The position numbers and the translations under genes are program-made. A DNA stretch of 64,000 nucleotides from Actinocrinis sp035650855 (lineage in GTDB: Bacteria > Actinomycetota > Actinomycetes > Streptomycetales > Catenulisporaceae). The notes under the pieces were generated by a model that saw only the letters and a program-made list of their open reading frames with translations, searched no databases and had not been told where the DNA came from. Location of the stretch: the NCBI RefSeq assembly GCF_035650855.1, contig NZ_DASRGV010000027.1, positions 1 to 64,000 on the forward strand, read 5' to 3'. The stretch's first letter is position 1. Every line of letters begins with the position of its first letter. This document shows, in pieces, positions 42,852-50,029 of the stretch.

Positions 42852-45800
42852 CAGTGCACCTCCATCCCGGTCTGCTCGGTGATTCCGGCCCGCCGGCAGT
42901 ACGACTCGACCAGCTCCCGCCTGGCCTTGCCGGTCGGCCGCCGCCCCGGCTGGATGTCGGCGGCGAAGGCCTTGTCCTCCTGGATGTGCACGTTCGGGTC
43001 CAGAGTGACCGAGAGCAGGTCGTTGGCCGAGTCGCCCTTCGAGAGGCCAGCGCCGCCCCAGTGGAACGGCATGCCGATCTGATGCAGCGTGCGGCCGTCC
43101 ACGGTCAGCGGCTTCATCCGCTCGGTCACCAGCACCCGCGCCTCGATCGCGCTGCGCGCGGTGATGATCGTGGCCCAGTCGCCGTGCACCAGGCCGCGCT
43201 CCTTCGCCAGCTGCGGCGAGACCTCGCAGAAGAACTCCGGCTGCAGCTCGGACAGGTACGGCGTCCAGCGGCTCATGCCGCCGGCGGTGAAGTGCTCGGT
43301 GAGCCGGTAGGTGGTTGCCACATACGGGAACACCTCGGCCCCCGGCTCGTTGCCGCTCGGCTGATAGCGGTTCAGCTCACGCGAGTACACCTGCCGCACC
43401 GGGCTGCGCTGCTGCCGGTAGAGCGGATTGGCGACCGGCGACTCCTGCGGTTCGTAGTGCGTCGGCAGCGGCCCGTCGATCAGGCCCGCCGGGACGTACA
43501 GCCAGCCCTTGCCGTCGCCCTGCATGATGAACGGCTGGGTGCCGGAGATCGCCTCGGAACCCGTCGCGCCGGCCGGCGGGTTGTAGTGCGGCGACTTCGG
43601 CTTCTCGAAGTCGGGGATGTCGTGGCCGGTCCACTCGGCCTCGTCCTCGTCCCACCACACCAGGGTCTTGCGCTCGCTCCACGGCTTGCCGTCCGGGTCG
43701 GCCGAGGCGCGGTTGTACAGGATGCGGCGGTTCGCCGGCCACGCCCAGCACCACTCCGGGCCGAGCCAGTTCTGCTCCTTGCCCGGCTTGCGCCGCGCCG
43801 CCTGGTTGACGCCGTCGGCGTACACGCCGCAGTAGATCCAGCAGCCGCAGGCCGTGGAGCCGTCGTCGTTGAGCTGGTCGTAGGCGGCCAGCGGGCGGCC
43901 ATCGGCGTCCCAGCCGTTGATCTCGGCGAGCACGGCCTCCGCCTTCGGCTCGTCGATCGAGCCCTCCACCGGGTAGTCCCAAGTCAGGTCCAGGACCGGC
44001 CGGTCCATCTCATCCTGGGAACCGTCGAGCAGCGCGCGGATCTTCTCGCCGAGGTGGTACATGAACCACAGGTCGCTGCGCGCGTCGCCCTCCGGTTCGA
44101 CCGCCATCCAGTGCCACTGCAGCATCCGGTTGGTGTTGGTGAAGGACCCTGATTTCTCCGTGTGCGCTGCGGCCGGGAAGAAGAACACCTCGGTGGCGAT
44201 GTCCTCGGTGCGCAGCTCCCCGGACTCGATCTCCGGGCCGTCCTTCCACCAGGTGGCCGACTCGATCAGGGAGAAGTCCCGCACCACCAGCCAGTCCAGC
44301 TTCGCCATCCCCATCCGCTGCATCCGGCCGTTCGCCGAGCCGACCGCCGGGTTCTGGCCCAGCAGGAAGTAGCCCTTGCACACGTCGTCCAGCTGCGCCA
44401 TCACGGTCTCGTAGGTGCTGTGCGAGCCGGTCAGCCGGGGCAGATAGTCGAAGCAGTAGTCGTTTTCCGCGGTGGCGTTGGCGCCCCAGTACGCCTTCAG
44501 CAGGCTGACCATGTACGCCTTCATGCTGCCCCAGAAGCCCTGTTCCGCGGACTCGCCCCGGACGTAGGCGTCAAGGTCCTCGTGCTCGTGCGCGTGCGGC
44601 ATCGGCAGGTAGCCGGGCAGCAGGTTGAACAGCGTCGGGATGTCGGTGGAGCCCTGGATGCTGGCGTGTCCGCGCAGCGCCTGGATGCCGCCGCCGGGCC
44701 GGCCGATGTTGCCGAGCAGCAGTTGCAGGATCGAGGCGGTGCGGATCATCTGCGAGCCGTCGCTGTGCTGCGTCCAGCCGACCGCGTACGCGAACGCGGT
44801 GGTGCGGTCGCGGCCGGAGTTGCGCACCAGCGTGCGGCAGACCAGGTCGAACAGCTCGCGCGGCACGCCGCAGACCCGCTCGACCATCTCGGGCGTGTAG
44901 CGGGCGTAGTGCCGCTTGAGGATCTGCATCACGCAGCGCGGATGCTGGAGCGTCGGGTCGGTTTGCGGCTTGCCGCTGAAGGCCGCGCCGCCGGAGCCGT
45001 GCGCCTCCGAGCGGCCGGAGTGGCTGCTGCCGGAGTTCTTGCCGCTGCTGGAGCCCTTCCCGTCCGCGCCGCCGCCCTCGCTGCCGCCGCCTTCCCCGTC
45101 TTCTTCCTGCTGCTCCTCGTACTGCTCGTCGCGCTCCCCGGCCGCGGACTGCATCTCGATGCCTTCGTACTGCCAGGCGTCGCTGTTGTATTCGCGTTCT
45201 TCTTCGTCGAGGCCGCTGAACACGCCGTCGAGGTCCTCGGTGTCCGCGAAGTCCTCGCGGATGATCGTCGATGCGTTCGTATATGCGAGCACGTAGTCGT
45301 GGAAGTAGGCGTCGTTGCTCAGCACGTAGTTGATGATCCCGCCGAGGAAAGCCACGTCGCTACCGGCCCGCAGTGGCACGTAGACGTCGCTGACCGCGCT
45401 GGTGCGGGTGTAGCGCGGGTCGACGTGGATGACGGTCGCGCCGCGCGCCTTGGCCTCCATGACCCACTGGAAGCCGACCGGGTGCGCCTCGGCGAAGTTC
45501 GAGCCCTCGATCACGATGCAGTCGGCGTTCTGCAGGTCCTGCAGGCACGTCGTCGCGCCGCCGCGGCCGAAGGAGGTGCCGAGCCCGGCGACCGTGGAGC
45601 TGTGGCACAGCCGCGCCTGGTTCTCCACCTGGATCACGCCGAGCGCCGTGAACAGCTTCTTGATGAGGTAGTTCTCCTCGTTGTCGAGGGTCGCCCCGCC
45701 GAGGCTGGCGACGCCGAGGGTGCGGCGTACCCGCTTGTCCTCCTCGTTCCACTGCCAGGTCTTGCGGCGCGTCTCGACCACGCGCTTGGCCACCATGTCG

Positions 45801-46165
45801 AGCGCGGTGTCCAGCGGGATCCGCTCCCACTCGGTGCCGTGCGGACGGCGGTACAGCACGTGGTGCTCACGGGATTCGCCAGTAGTCAGCTGGAGCGACG
45901 CGGCGCCCTTGGGGCACAGCCGGCCGCGGCTGACGGGGGAGTCCGGGTCGCCCTCGATCTGGATGACCTTGTCGTCCTTGACGTAGACGTTCTGCCCGCA
46001 GCCGACGCCGCAATAAGGGCAGACCGACTTGACGACCTTGTCAGCGGTGAAGGTGCGCGGCAGCAGTTCGTCGGTGCGCCGGGTGCGCGCCGCGGCGCCG
46101 CGTCCGGTGCGGTCCTTGCCGGTCAGCTGGCGCAGAACCGGCCACGGCAGATTGGCGATCGTCAT
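42851..46165 (-). CDS. Formate dehydrogenase catalytic subunit (molybdopterin, Cys type)
   Basis: Oxidises formate to CO2 using a bis-MGD molybdenum/tungsten centre and one [4Fe-4S] cluster. 1104 residues, somewhat longer than typical. Cluster ligands are C49, C52, C56 and C84 (SVCPYCGVGCGQ; GRLCPKG). The metal ligand is Cys187 in ARLCHSSTVAGLG, where the selenium enzyme has Sec. Family blocks follow: EGSNFAEAHPVGFQW, HVDPRYTRTS, and C-terminal PLTVDGRTLHQIGMPFHWG. An unusual Glu/Gly/Ser-rich insertion lies at residues 340-400. It is transcribed with the other subunits behind the HTH-hemerythrin gene. Confidence 0.95.
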   Translation of the reverse strand: MTIANLPWPVLRQLTGKDRTGRGAAARTRRTDELLPRTFTADKVVKSVCPYCGVGCGQNVYVKDDKVIQIEGDPDSPVSRGRLCPKGAASLQLTTGESREHHVLYRRPHGTEWERIPLDTALDMVAKRVVETRRKTWQWNEEDKRVRRTLGVASLGGATLDNEENYLIKKLFTALGVIQVENQARLCHSSTVAGLGTSFGRGGATTCLQDLQNADCIVIEGSNFAEAHPVGFQWVMEAKARGATVIHVDPRYTRTSAVSDVYVPLRAGSDVAFLGGIINYVLSNDAYFHDYVLAYTNASTIIREDFADTEDLDGVFSGLDEEEREYNSDAWQYEGIEMQSAAGERDEQYEEQQEEDGEGGGSEGGGADGKGSSSGKNSGSSHSGRSEAHGSGGAAFSGKPQTDPTLQHPRCVMQILKRHYARYTPEMVERVCGVPRELFDLVCRTLVRNSGRDRTTAFAYAVGWTQHSDGSQMIRTASILQLLLGNIGRPGGGIQALRGHASIQGSTDIPTLFNLLPGYLPMPHAHEHEDLDAYVRGESAEQGFWGSMKAYMVSLLKAYWGANATAENDYCFDYLPRLTGSHSTYETVMAQLDDVCKGYFLLGQNPAVGSANGRMQRMGMAKLDWLVVRDFSLIESATWWKDGPEIESGELRTEDIATEVFFFPAAAHTEKSGSFTNTNRMLQWHWMAVEPEGDARSDLWFMYHLGEKIRALLDGSQDEMDRPVLDLTWDYPVEGSIDEPKAEAVLAEINGWDADGRPLAAYDQLNDDGSTACGCWIYCGVYADGVNQAARRKPGKEQNWLGPEWCWAWPANRRILYNRASADPDGKPWSERKTLVWWDEDEAEWTGHDIPDFEKPKSPHYNPPAGATGSEAISGTQPFIMQGDGKGWLYVPAGLIDGPLPTHYEPQESPVANPLYRQQRSPVRQVYSRELNRYQPSGNEPGAEVFPYVATTYRLTEHFTAGGMSRWTPYLSELQPEFFCEVSPQLAKERGLVHGDWATIITARSAIEARVLVTERMKPLTVDGRTLHQIGMPFHWGGAGLSKGDSANDLLSVTLDPNVHIQEDKAFAADIQPGRRPTGKARRELVESYCRRAGITEQTGMEVH

Positions 46166-46169
46166 GGGC

Positions 46170-46988
46170 TCAGCCGGCCTTTCCCGTCGCGGCGATGCTT
46201 GCGGTGTAGGCGCTGCGCGCGGCCTTGAACCGGCGCCCGGCTTCTTCGCGCGCCTCCTCGCCGAGCCGTTCGCGCAACTCGGCCAGCACGGTGTCCTCGA
46301 AGGCGACGTGTTTGCGCAGCGCGCTCGTCAGGGTTTTGACAAGCTCGTCGCGCTCGGCCGAGGTCGGCGGAAGTGACTCGATCCGCTCCAGCAGCCCCTC
46401 GGCCTCGTGCTCCTGCTGCTGCGCGTGTTCCGCGAGGTTCTTGCCGTCCGGCAGCTGATCGCGTACCAACGGCCAGAAGACCTCCTCCTCGGCGTGCTCG
46501 TGCGCCTTGAGCTTCTCGCCCAGCAGGGACAGCGCCTCGTTGCGTCTGCGCAGGTCGTCGGGCAGGCCGCCGGAGGAGAGGCCGGGCAGCGTCTGCAACT
46601 GGAGCTGGAGGTACTTGGCCTGGCTGTGGTCGTGCCCGATCACGTCGATGAGGTCGTCGTCGTCCTCGGCGAGCGGCGGCGGTGCGACGCTGTGCGCGGC
46701 CCAGGCGGCGCGCAGCGCGGGATCGGCCATTGCCCGCTCGCGGATCCAGGCGGCGGTCTCCTCGTCCCGCTGCGGAAGGATCGACTTCGGGTTGCTCAAA
46801 TGCTGCGTGCTGGTGGACAGCGCGCCGGGTCGCTTGTCGGTCTCCGGTCCGGGCGCGTCGCCGCCGTCGGCGGGCAGGCCGGTGGCGATGAGGTACGCCA
46901 GGCCCGGCGGCACCCCGAGCCGTTCGCCGATCTGCGGGTAACTCAAGCCCGAACGCACCAGGGTGAGGATGGACTCCCGAGTCGGCAT
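46170..46988 (-). CDS. HTH-hemerythrin fusion protein, first gene of the fdh operon
   Basis: 272 residues. The first 45 read like a helix-turn-helix (ESILTLVRSGLSYPQIGERLGVPPGLAYLIATGLP). A linker leads to a hemerythrin-type four-helix domain with HDHSQAKYLQLQL, KLKAHEHAEEEVFWPLV, EHEAEGLLERIESL and LRKHVAFEDTVLAEL, all with di-iron ligand candidates. It could sense oxygen, NO or redox state and regulate the operon, or scavenge O2 for the formate dehydrogenase. GAGGAG precedes the ATG. It lies 4 bp from the catalytic subunit start. Confidence 0.85.
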   Translation of the reverse strand: MPTRESILTLVRSGLSYPQIGERLGVPPGLAYLIATGLPADGGDAPGPETDKRPGALSTSTQHLSNPKSILPQRDEETAAWIRERAMADPALRAAWAAHSVAPPPLAEDDDDLIDVIGHDHSQAKYLQLQLQTLPGLSSGGLPDDLRRRNEALSLLGEKLKAHEHAEEEVFWPLVRDQLPDGKNLAEHAQQQEHEAEGLLERIESLPPTSAERDELVKTLTSALRKHVAFEDTVLAELRERLGEEAREEAGRRFKAARSAYTASIAATGKAG

Positions 46989-47042
46989 CGCGGCTCCTCT
47001 CGCTTCGTCGCACCGTCCGCTCGCCCGGCCGGGTGCGGTTGT

Positions 47043-47067
47043 CTACCCCATGCCGCGTGGGAAATGC
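47043..47067 (-). promoter_or_regulatory. SigmaB/F-type promoter of the fdh operon
   Basis: On the minus strand GCAT, 15 nt, GGGTAG. This matches the Streptomyces sigmaB-type consensus GNNT-N14-16-GGGTAC/T at all but the last base, 55 bp before the HTH-hemerythrin ATG. Confidence 0.7.
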
Positions 47068-47135
47068 ACCCTTTTCCTCCAACCGACCTAGGCCGGGTGC
47101 CACGCCGCCCGCCTGCTCCTTCGGCCTGGCCGCTG

Positions 47136-47160
47136 GTTTGGCCGCCCACCTGCCGGGTAG
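47136..47160 (+). promoter_or_regulatory. SigmaB/F-type promoter of the membrane-protein/CtaG-like operon
   Basis: GTTT, 15 nt, GGGTAG. It is the divergent partner of 47043-47067, 63 bp before the GTG at 47223. The whole divergent region is 234 bp. Confidence 0.75.
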
Positions 47161-47222
47161 CGCGGTGCTCGGCGTCGACCGGGTCCGGCCCAGCCCGGTT
47201 CGCCGCTGAGGCGGGAGGTGCC

Positions 47223-47621
47223 GTGAAGGAGCTGTGGCGCATCGGCGCGGTCGTGGCCGCCGGCTGGGGCTGCCTGCTCGCCGTGTTCGCGCTGCTGCTG
47301 GCCGGCTACGGCGAGGGCGCGCTGGTGGTCGTGATGTTCGGCGCCTCGGTAATCCTGTGCTGGATCATCGCCGCCGCGTTGCTGCTGTGGAGCAGGCGCA
47401 ACGCCGGGAAGCGGCTGTGGCGGCCCATCCCGCCGAAGATCGGCTCCCCGGCGCTGTTCGCGATCGCGGCCGGGCTCATCGGGCTCGGCGTGGCGTTCAC
47501 CTGGGCGCTTTACCCGGTTGCGTTCTGGATCGCGGTGCTCGGCGCCCGGCAGTCGTGGCGCGAGCGGGCGGCCGTGCGCAAGCGCCTGTCGCCGGAGCAC
47601 CCCGTGCGATCGGACGGCTGA
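47223..47621 (+). CDS. Small integral membrane protein
   Basis: 132 residues with four hydrophobic segments (WRIGAVVAAGWGCLLAVFALLLAG; GALVVVMFGASVILCWIIAAALLLW; PALFAIAAGLIGLGVAFTWALYPVAFWIAVLGA) and basic loops. I do not recognise the family. The GTG follows GGGAGGTGCC. It is the first gene of an operon with the CtaG-like protein; the stop is 5 bp before the next ATG. Context suggests a role in membrane stress or respiratory assembly, which is inference. Confidence 0.7.
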   Translation: MKELWRIGAVVAAGWGCLLAVFALLLAGYGEGALVVVMFGASVILCWIIAAALLLWSRRNAGKRLWRPIPPKIGSPALFAIAAGLIGLGVAFTWALYPVAFWIAVLGARQSWRERAAVRKRLSPEHPVRSDG

Positions 47622-47626
47622 CCAGC

Positions 47627-48142
47627 ATGCCTGGTATGGCCGGTATGGGCAACGGAGTCGCCGACGCGGCCGCGATGGGCCTCGCCATGGCGGTCATCGC
47701 ACCGCTGCTGGCCCTGTACTTCTCGGGACGCGTCGCGAAGATCGTGCGCGTCTTGGCCCGCCATCCGGCGCTCGTCCTCACCGCGTTCGTCTTCGAGCAC
47801 GCCGCGTTGATAGCCGCGATGACCGGCTACTGGTCGCCCGCCTGGCTCACCGGCCTGCTGCGCATCTCGCTGGTCGTGATCGCGGTCGCGTTCTGGCTTC
47901 CGGTCGTGGACCGCAACGGCCTCGGCGACGCGGCCCGCATCGTCTACCTCTTCATCGCCGGGCCGCTGCTCGACCTGCCCGCGCTCTATCTGATCGCCTC
48001 GGGCCGGTCCGCGGCCGGAATCGCGATGATCGTCACGATGCTGCCGATCCCGCTCGCCGCCGTCACCGCGGTGTACTCCTGGATGCGCCGCGAGGAGCGG
48101 GACGCGATCGAGCTTCAGCGGTTGCGGGAGAGCCCTTCGTAA
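47627..48142 (+). CDS. CtaG-like membrane protein (cytochrome oxidase assembly related)
   Basis: 171 residues, about five hydrophobic segments. The N-terminus is Met-rich (MPGMAGMGNGV). The segment WLTGLLRISLVVIAVAFWLPVVDRNGLGDAARIVYLFIAGPLLDLPALYL recalls the caa3-type CtaG family, as does the terminal MRREERDAIELQRL. It is only about half to two thirds of a full CtaG, so it may be a short paralogue. It follows the small membrane protein gene within six bases. Its 3' end overlaps the convergent gene at 48115 by 28 bp. Confidence 0.6.
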   Translation: MPGMAGMGNGVADAAAMGLAMAVIAPLLALYFSGRVAKIVRVLARHPALVLTAFVFEHAALIAAMTGYWSPAWLTGLLRISLVVIAVAFWLPVVDRNGLGDAARIVYLFIAGPLLDLPALYLIASGRSAAGIAMIVTMLPIPLAAVTAVYSWMRREERDAIELQRLRESPS

Positions 48143-48570
48143 GCGGCCCCGGCGGCGGCCGCGTAGAGCAGGTGGTGCGCTCCGTCGATGGCCAGTTCGC
48201 TCGCGCCCCACTCCTTGGGCGGCGGCGCGAGCTGCATCGCGGGAAGCATCGTCTGCTCGGCGCCCCACACCATCGCGGCGTGCACGGCGGTCGCGGCGAC
48301 CGGAGGCAGGCCCACCGAGTCGAGCAGGCCGCGGGCGGCGCCCCAGCCGGTGCCGTAAGCCCAGTGCACGAGCTGGCTGAAGCGAGCCTTCTGCTGGTCG
48401 GACTGCGCCTCGACGCCGAGCACCTTCTGCGCGGCCTCGGCAGGGACCTGACTCTCCGGGCGCTTGCGCAGCTTCGATTCCAGCATCGTGCTCGCGGTGA
48501 TCGCCGCGGTGCCGATGAGTCCGGCGGCCAGGCCGATGCCGACGTCCGCCGCTGCCTTACCTACGCGCAT
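48115..48570 (-). CDS. Small membrane protein, DUF1440-like (tentative)
   Basis: 151 residues. A hydrophobic N-terminal helix (VGIGLAAGLIGTAAITASTMLE), then KLRKRPESQVPAEAAQKVLG, a middle HWAYGTGWGAARGLLDSVGLPP, and a C-terminal hydrophobic stretch (HHLLYAAAAGAAYEGL). The combination resembles the DUF1440/YagU-type proteins but is not certain. GAGGAGATAGAGCACC precedes the ATG. It lies 44 bp downstream of the SDR gene in the same direction. Confidence 0.6.
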   Translation of the reverse strand: MRVGKAAADVGIGLAAGLIGTAAITASTMLESKLRKRPESQVPAEAAQKVLGVEAQSDQQKARFSQLVHWAYGTGWGAARGLLDSVGLPPVAATAVHAAMVWGAEQTMLPAMQLAPPPKEWGASELAIDGAHHLLYAAAAGAAYEGLSRNR

Positions 48571-48614
48571 GGTGCTCTATCTCCTCGGTCTTGATTTTCG
48601 GTGGATTGGCGGAC

Positions 48615-49622
48615 TCAGGATGTCGCAGAGCCCTGTCTCACTTGGTTGAGCCGGCGGGCCGCCCGGTCGTTCAACGCCGTCATCGCCCCGACCAGCCGCG
48701 AGTCGAGGCGGCGGGCCGCCTTGGCTCCGGTTTCGCTCTCGGCGGCGGGATCCGCGGCGCGGTCCTTGCCCAATCCGCGTTGCTGTTCAGCTGACTCGGT
48801 CGCGGCACGCATCAAGCGCGCGGTCGCGGTCAGAATGCGCGCGGTCGTCGCGGGGGCGATTCCCTGCATGCGGACGACCGCATGGGCCGCGGCGCCGAGG
48901 ATGATCTCGGGGCGGCGATGCTCCGCGGCGCGGACCACGGCGCGCGCAGCACGGTCGGCGTCCATGGACAGCCCCGGCAGGCCCGCCGCGGCGGCGAACC
49001 ACGCGTACTCGCGCGCCGTCTGACCGCGGAACTCGGCTCCGAGGTGCGAGCCGGTGCGCATCAGGCCGGGGATCACCGTCGTCACGCTGATCTTGTCCGC
49101 GGCCAGTTCGGCGCGCAGTCCCTCGGACAGGCCGGCGAGCGCGAACTTGGCGCTGTCGTACGGCAGCAGGTGCGGGGCGGCGATCCGGCCGCCGAGCGAG
49201 CTGACGTTCACGATCGTGCCGCCGCCGGAGCGCCGCATGATCGGCGCGGCCGCGAGCACCAGGCGCAGCGGCGCGAAGAACATGGCCTCCATCGCGGCGC
49301 GGAAGTCCGCCTCGTCCATCGAGGCGAGCGGGCCGACCTGGATGATCCCGGCGTTGTTCACGAGCACGTCGATGCCGCCGAAGTGCGTCTCCGCCTCGGC
49401 GATCAGGCGCTCGGCGGTGTGCTCGTCGGTGAGGTCGCAGGGCACGGCGTGCACCTCGGCGCCCGCGTCGTGCAGCTTCCATGCCGCCTGATCCAGCGCC
49501 GTGGCGTCGCGGGCGCAGATCAACAGGCGCGCACCGCGGTCGGCCAGCTCGCGGGCGATGGCGAAACCCAGGCCGCGCGAGGCTCCGGTGACCAGCGCCG
49601 AGGCGCCCTTGAATCGGTTCAT
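48615..49622 (-). CDS. Short-chain dehydrogenase/reductase
   Basis: NAD(P)-dependent oxidoreductase of 335 residues. The cofactor motif TGASRGLG is at about residues 12-19, NNAG near 89-92, the catalytic Ser in VNVSSLGG and the YDSAK (Tyr-x-x-x-Lys) motif near 154-158. A C-terminal extension of about 80 residues follows the core, rich in Ala/Arg and probably helical. The substrate is unknown. It lies within the stress block in the same orientation as the CtpI ATPase, downstream of a small protein gene, and 44 bp upstream of the membrane-protein gene at 48570. Confidence 0.88.
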   Translation of the reverse strand: MNRFKGASALVTGASRGLGFAIARELADRGARLLICARDATALDQAAWKLHDAGAEVHAVPCDLTDEHTAERLIAEAETHFGGIDVLVNNAGIIQVGPLASMDEADFRAAMEAMFFAPLRLVLAAAPIMRRSGGGTIVNVSSLGGRIAAPHLLPYDSAKFALAGLSEGLRAELAADKISVTTVIPGLMRTGSHLGAEFRGQTAREYAWFAAAAGLPGLSMDADRAARAVVRAAEHRRPEIILGAAAHAVVRMQGIAPATTARILTATARLMRAATESAEQQRGLGKDRAADPAAESETGAKAARRLDSRLVGAMTALNDRAARRLNQVRQGSATS

Positions 49623-49660
49623 GACCCACCTTCCGGATCGGTTGGGTGCGGCTCGATCAG

Positions 49661-49924
49661 TCAGCGCGGCATGGCGGCCGCGATGGCCAGGTACTCCTCG
49701 TTGCTGACCTTGACCGCGAGCCAGGGCGTGCCCTTCGACGCCAGCTCCACGCCTGGCACGACGTACACCGCGCCGGTGCGGTGGTCACCGACCCAGGTGG
49801 TCACCTCATCGGTGTGCAGGCTCGGCAGGGGCACGTCCTCCCAGACCAACCCCTCTGGTACGACCTCGTCGGGTCCGACCGCGATGACCGAAACGACCGC
49901 GTCGTGCAATTCCGGCGTGTGCAT
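49661..49924 (-). CDS. Hypothetical small protein
   Basis: 87 residues, no membrane segment. The sequence runs MHTPELHDAVVSVIAVGPDEV, then WEDVPLPSLHTDEVTTWVGDHRTGAVYVVPG and ends NEEYLAIAAAMPR. I do not recognise the family. The ATG at 49924 is preceded by AGGAGGGCGAG, a much better ribosome site than for an upstream ATG at 50005. It sits between CtpI and the SDR gene in the same direction, so it may share their transcript. Confidence 0.6.
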   Translation of the reverse strand: MHTPELHDAVVSVIAVGPDEVVPEGLVWEDVPLPSLHTDEVTTWVGDHRTGAVYVVPGVELASKGTPWLAVKVSNEEYLAIAAAMPR

Positions 49925-50029
49925 CTCGCCCTCCTGTGTGCTCAGTTCGATTGCCCGAGTCGCCAGGTCGAGCCCGGCTCGGGTAACCGTGCGCGGGGCA
50001 GGCATGCGCGGATTCGATCGTTCGCCGGG

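Noticed and set aside
42851..46165. Selenocysteine formate dehydrogenase
   Set aside because: The metal-ligand position (residue 187) is an ordinary Cys codon and no in-frame TGA is needed.
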